DNA from: Thermoleophilia bacterium
GTDB taxonomy: Bacteria; Actinomycetota; Thermoleophilia; Miltoncostaeales; Miltoncostaeaceae
Direction of reading: 5' to 3'
Assembly: GCA_017882555.1 (NCBI GenBank)
Contig: JADGPH010000175.1
Coordinates: forward strand, 1-10,239
DNA length: 10,239 nucleotides
Below the pieces are notes generated by a model. The model was given only the letters and a program-made list of their open reading frames with translations, ran no database searches and had not been told where the DNA came from. The position numbers were made by a program, and so were the translations under genes. Positions 8,531-10,239 of the stretch are shown here, piece after piece; the stretch's first letter is position 1, and every line of letters begins with the position of its first letter.

Positions 8531-9741
8531 TGTCGGGACGCCGCCCCAAAATGTGGATCGCGCTTGCGCTGATTCTCGCGTGGCCCGCCCAGGCGTTTGC
8601 GGCGATTCCCAACGGTCAAACCACCGATCCCCTTGAGCGCGGGGTGCTGCTGGCATTGGGCTCGGCGTATCGAGTGGAGACGACCGTCTCGGTCGCCGCG
8701 CTGCGCACCGGCACCGGGCAGCTCTTCCCGCTCGGGCCGCTCCACACGGTCACCGAACTCGGCACCGCGTTCGCGGTCGCCCCCGGCGGGGTGTTGGTGA
8801 CCGACGCGCACGTCGTCTCGCCCTCGGGAGCGTCTCTGGCGATCGTCGCCGCACCGCTCGCGCTCGCACAGCGGGGAACGTTCGGTGACCAGGCCGCGTA
8901 CGAGGAGTGGGTGAAGGTCAACGCGGTCGTTCCCGTCGGCGTACGGGTATTGCGCGTTCGCGTGTTGCGGGCGACCGTGAATCCACACACGCCGGCGACG
9001 GAGGTTCCGGCGCACCTCATCCGGGGCAGCCTCGAGCAAACGGACGATCTCGCGCTGCTCCAGATCGCCGATCATCATGTCCCTGCGCTGCACCTCAACC
9101 AGACCGATTCGATCGGGACAGCGGCCGCGGTGATCGGATACGGCGTGGCGACGCCGACGACGCTGGGATTGCCGACGACGACGGTCCCGGGGATCAAGAC
9201 CGGCCACCTCGGGGTCCTCGCAACGGTGAAGTACCTACCCGGCCAGCAATTCACCTTCATCGACTCCGCCATCGCGCACGGTGACTCGGGCGGCCCGGCC
9301 GTCGACGCGAAGGGGGACGCACACGGGATCGTGCGCTTCAAGAATCCGGGGGGCGGCGGGCTCTTGGATCAAGCAAGCCCCATCTTCCGATTGCTCACCA
9401 GACTGGGCATCAGCAACACCACGGGTCCGATCGCGACGGACTTCGCTACGGGTATGACCAATCTGTGGACGCACAAGCTCACCGAAGCGCGGGACGCGTT
9501 GACCAGGGCGATTGAGGCCGATCGGACACACCCACTGGCCGCGCAAGAGTTGGCTGTGGTCACCCACCTCCAACACGCCCCACCCGCGCCAGTGCCATCA
9601 CACTGGTGGCGCGCATTCTTCCTTGGGCTCGCAACACTGACCGGAATCGCCGCGGCGCTCTGCGCGGTGCGCTGGCGCAAGATCGCTCGGGTCGGCGCGC
9701 ACAACAAGGATGCCGCGCCCCATTTCCCGTCGGCACCGTAA
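8530..9741 (+). CDS. Exported, membrane-anchored trypsin-like serine protease with TPR-like segment
   Basis: A predicted extracytoplasmic serine protease of 403 aa (S1/HtrA-like fold). Layout: signal peptide 1-24 (basic SGRRPK, hydrophobic WIALALILAW, AFA-type cleavage site); protease domain about 35-295; TPR-like helix pair about 305-347 (helix LTEARDALTRAIEADRTHP); Pro-rich linker; one transmembrane segment about 361-380; short basic cytosolic tail. The triad is His94 in VTDAHVV, Asp173 in DDLALLQ and Ser253 in HGDSGGP. No PDZ domain is visible. The His-Asp gap (79 residues) is about 50 longer than in E. coli DegP. The GTG at 8530 is preferred because a -10 element is placed for a leaderless transcript; GTG 8512 (6 codons earlier, no ribosome site) and ATG 8551 are alternatives, and the last would shorten the signal peptide's basic end. 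The substrate is unknown. It is not related in function to its pur neighbours and appears separately transcribed. Confidence 0.85.
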   Translation: MSGRRPKMWIALALILAWPAQAFAAIPNGQTTDPLERGVLLALGSAYRVETTVSVAALRTGTGQLFPLGPLHTVTELGTAFAVAPGGVLVTDAHVVSPSGASLAIVAAPLALAQRGTFGDQAAYEEWVKVNAVVPVGVRVLRVRVLRATVNPHTPATEVPAHLIRGSLEQTDDLALLQIADHHVPALHLNQTDSIGTAAAVIGYGVATPTTLGLPTTTVPGIKTGHLGVLATVKYLPGQQFTFIDSAIAHGDSGGPAVDAKGDAHGIVRFKNPGGGGLLDQASPIFRLLTRLGISNTTGPIATDFATGMTNLWTHKLTEARDALTRAIEADRTHPLAAQELAVVTHLQHAPPAPVPSHWWRAFFLGLATLTGIAAALCAVRWRKIARVGAHNKDAAPHFPSAP

Positions 9742-9754
9742 GGCGCCACCGATC

Positions 9755-9790
9755 TAATATAGGCCGCCACGAACGACGCCCACAGAAAGG
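9755..9790 (+). promoter_or_regulatory. Candidate promoter and ribosome site for ald
   Basis: TAATAT (9755-9760) is a rare AT-rich island in the 55-bp gap after the protease gene and resembles a -10 element. Transcription would start near 9767 and leave a leader of about 30 nt that contains GAAAGG (9785-9790), 6 nt before the GTG start at 9797. No convincing -35 box is seen at the right distance (sequence there is GGCACC-like), so it may need an activator or an extended -10. The ribosome site is the firmer part. Confidence 0.45.
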
Positions 9791-9796
9791 TACTCC

Positions 9797-10239
9797 GTGC
9801 GGATCGGCGTTCCCGCAGAGATCAAGACCGACGAACACCGCGTCGCCCTCACCCCAGGCGGTGCGCTTGAGCTCATCGAACGCGGTCACGGCGTGTGGAT
9901 CGAGCACAACGCTGGCGTGGGTGCCGGATACGACGACGACGCCTATGGCCGCGTCGGCGTCGACGTCGGCACGGCCGCCGACTGTTGGGGTTGCGATCTG
10001 ATTCTGAAGGTCAAAGAGCCACAAGCGGCCGAGTTTGGCTTTCTCACCGACGAGCAGATGATCTTCACCTTCCTTCATCTGGCGGCAAACCCGGGCGTCG
10101 CAGATGCCCTGTGCCGCGCCGGTGGGACCGCGATCGCCTACGAGACCGTCGAAGATCTCCAGGGTCGGCTGCCTCTCCTGGCTCCGATGAGCGAGGTCGC
10201 CGGGCGGCTCGCCGTGCAAGCTGGCGCACGCTTCCTCGA
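9797..10239 (+). CDS. ald: Alanine dehydrogenase Ald, 3' end cut by window edge
   Basis: NAD-dependent L-alanine dehydrogenase (alanine + NAD+ to pyruvate + ammonia + NADH). The first 147 of about 370 residues are visible; the frame is open to the last base. It opens MRIGVPAEIKTDEHRVALTP (1-20), with substrate-binding Arg15, then LILKVKEP (68-75, Lys73) and FTFLHLAA (90-97, catalytic His94), then AYETVE (114-119) and LLAPMSEVAGRLA (127-139). These match Arg15, Lys75 and His96 of the M. tuberculosis enzyme. The related transhydrogenase PntA alpha subunit shares this fold, but the LPLLAPMSEVAGR stretch and the FLHLAA motif favour Ald. The GTG start has GAAAGG 6 nt upstream. The NAD-binding domain lies outside the window. 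Confidence 0.95.
   Translation, partial: MRIGVPAEIKTDEHRVALTPGGALELIERGHGVWIEHNAGVGAGYDDDAYGRVGVDVGTAADCWGCDLILKVKEPQAAEFGFLTDEQMIFTFLHLAANPGVADALCRAGGTAIAYETVEDLQGRLPLLAPMSEVAGRLAVQAGARFL

Noticed and set aside
9560..10219. 219-codon minus-strand frame opposite the protease end and ald
   Set aside because: It covers the intergenic promoter region and the clear start of ald on the other strand; no motif supports it.

Overview
The window is a stretch of a high-GC bacterial chromosome (roughly two-thirds GC by eye). Almost all of it is a tightly packed purine biosynthesis operon on the + strand. The gene order purC-purS-purQ-purL-purF-purM-purN-purH matches the classical Gram-positive pur cluster. 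Several features point to an Actinomycetota-like organism, possibly a deep-branching class, but the sequence alone does not settle this: GTG starts, the separate PurS/PurQ/small-PurL form of FGAM synthase, an actinobacterial-style PurQ N-terminus (FPGSLD instead of FPGSNCD), the long (~300 aa) form of PurC, a TAnnnT-type -10 element placed for a leaderless GTG start, and an Ald like that of mycobacteria.

Layout. Positions 1-837 hold purC without its first ~25 codons. 834-8435 hold seven complete genes with no space between them: purS, purQ, purL, purF, purM, purN and purH. Most junctions are 4-nt ATGA/GTGA overlaps; purS/purQ has a 3-nt gap and purM/purN an 8-nt overlap. The operon appears to end at purH, followed by 94 bp with a GC-rich hairpin and a new promoter. 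8530-9741 encodes an exported trypsin-like serine protease with an intact His-Asp-Ser triad, a TPR-like helix pair and one C-terminal membrane anchor. After a 55-bp gap with an AT-rich -10-like element, 9797-10239 encodes the first 147 residues of alanine dehydrogenase, cut by the window edge.

How the genes work together. PurF makes phosphoribosylamine from PRPP and glutamine. PurN formylates GAR. PurL, PurQ and PurS together convert FGAR to FGAM using ammonia from glutamine. PurM closes the imidazole ring to AIR. PurC adds aspartate to CAIR. PurH does the last two steps to IMP. PurD, PurE/PurK and PurB are not in the window and must be encoded elsewhere, perhaps upstream. The protease and Ald are not purine genes and seem to be separate transcription units.

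I found no convincing novel system. The purine genes are intact and ordinary. The items most worth a second look are the protease (domain layout, long insertion between catalytic His and Asp) and its apparently leaderless promoter.
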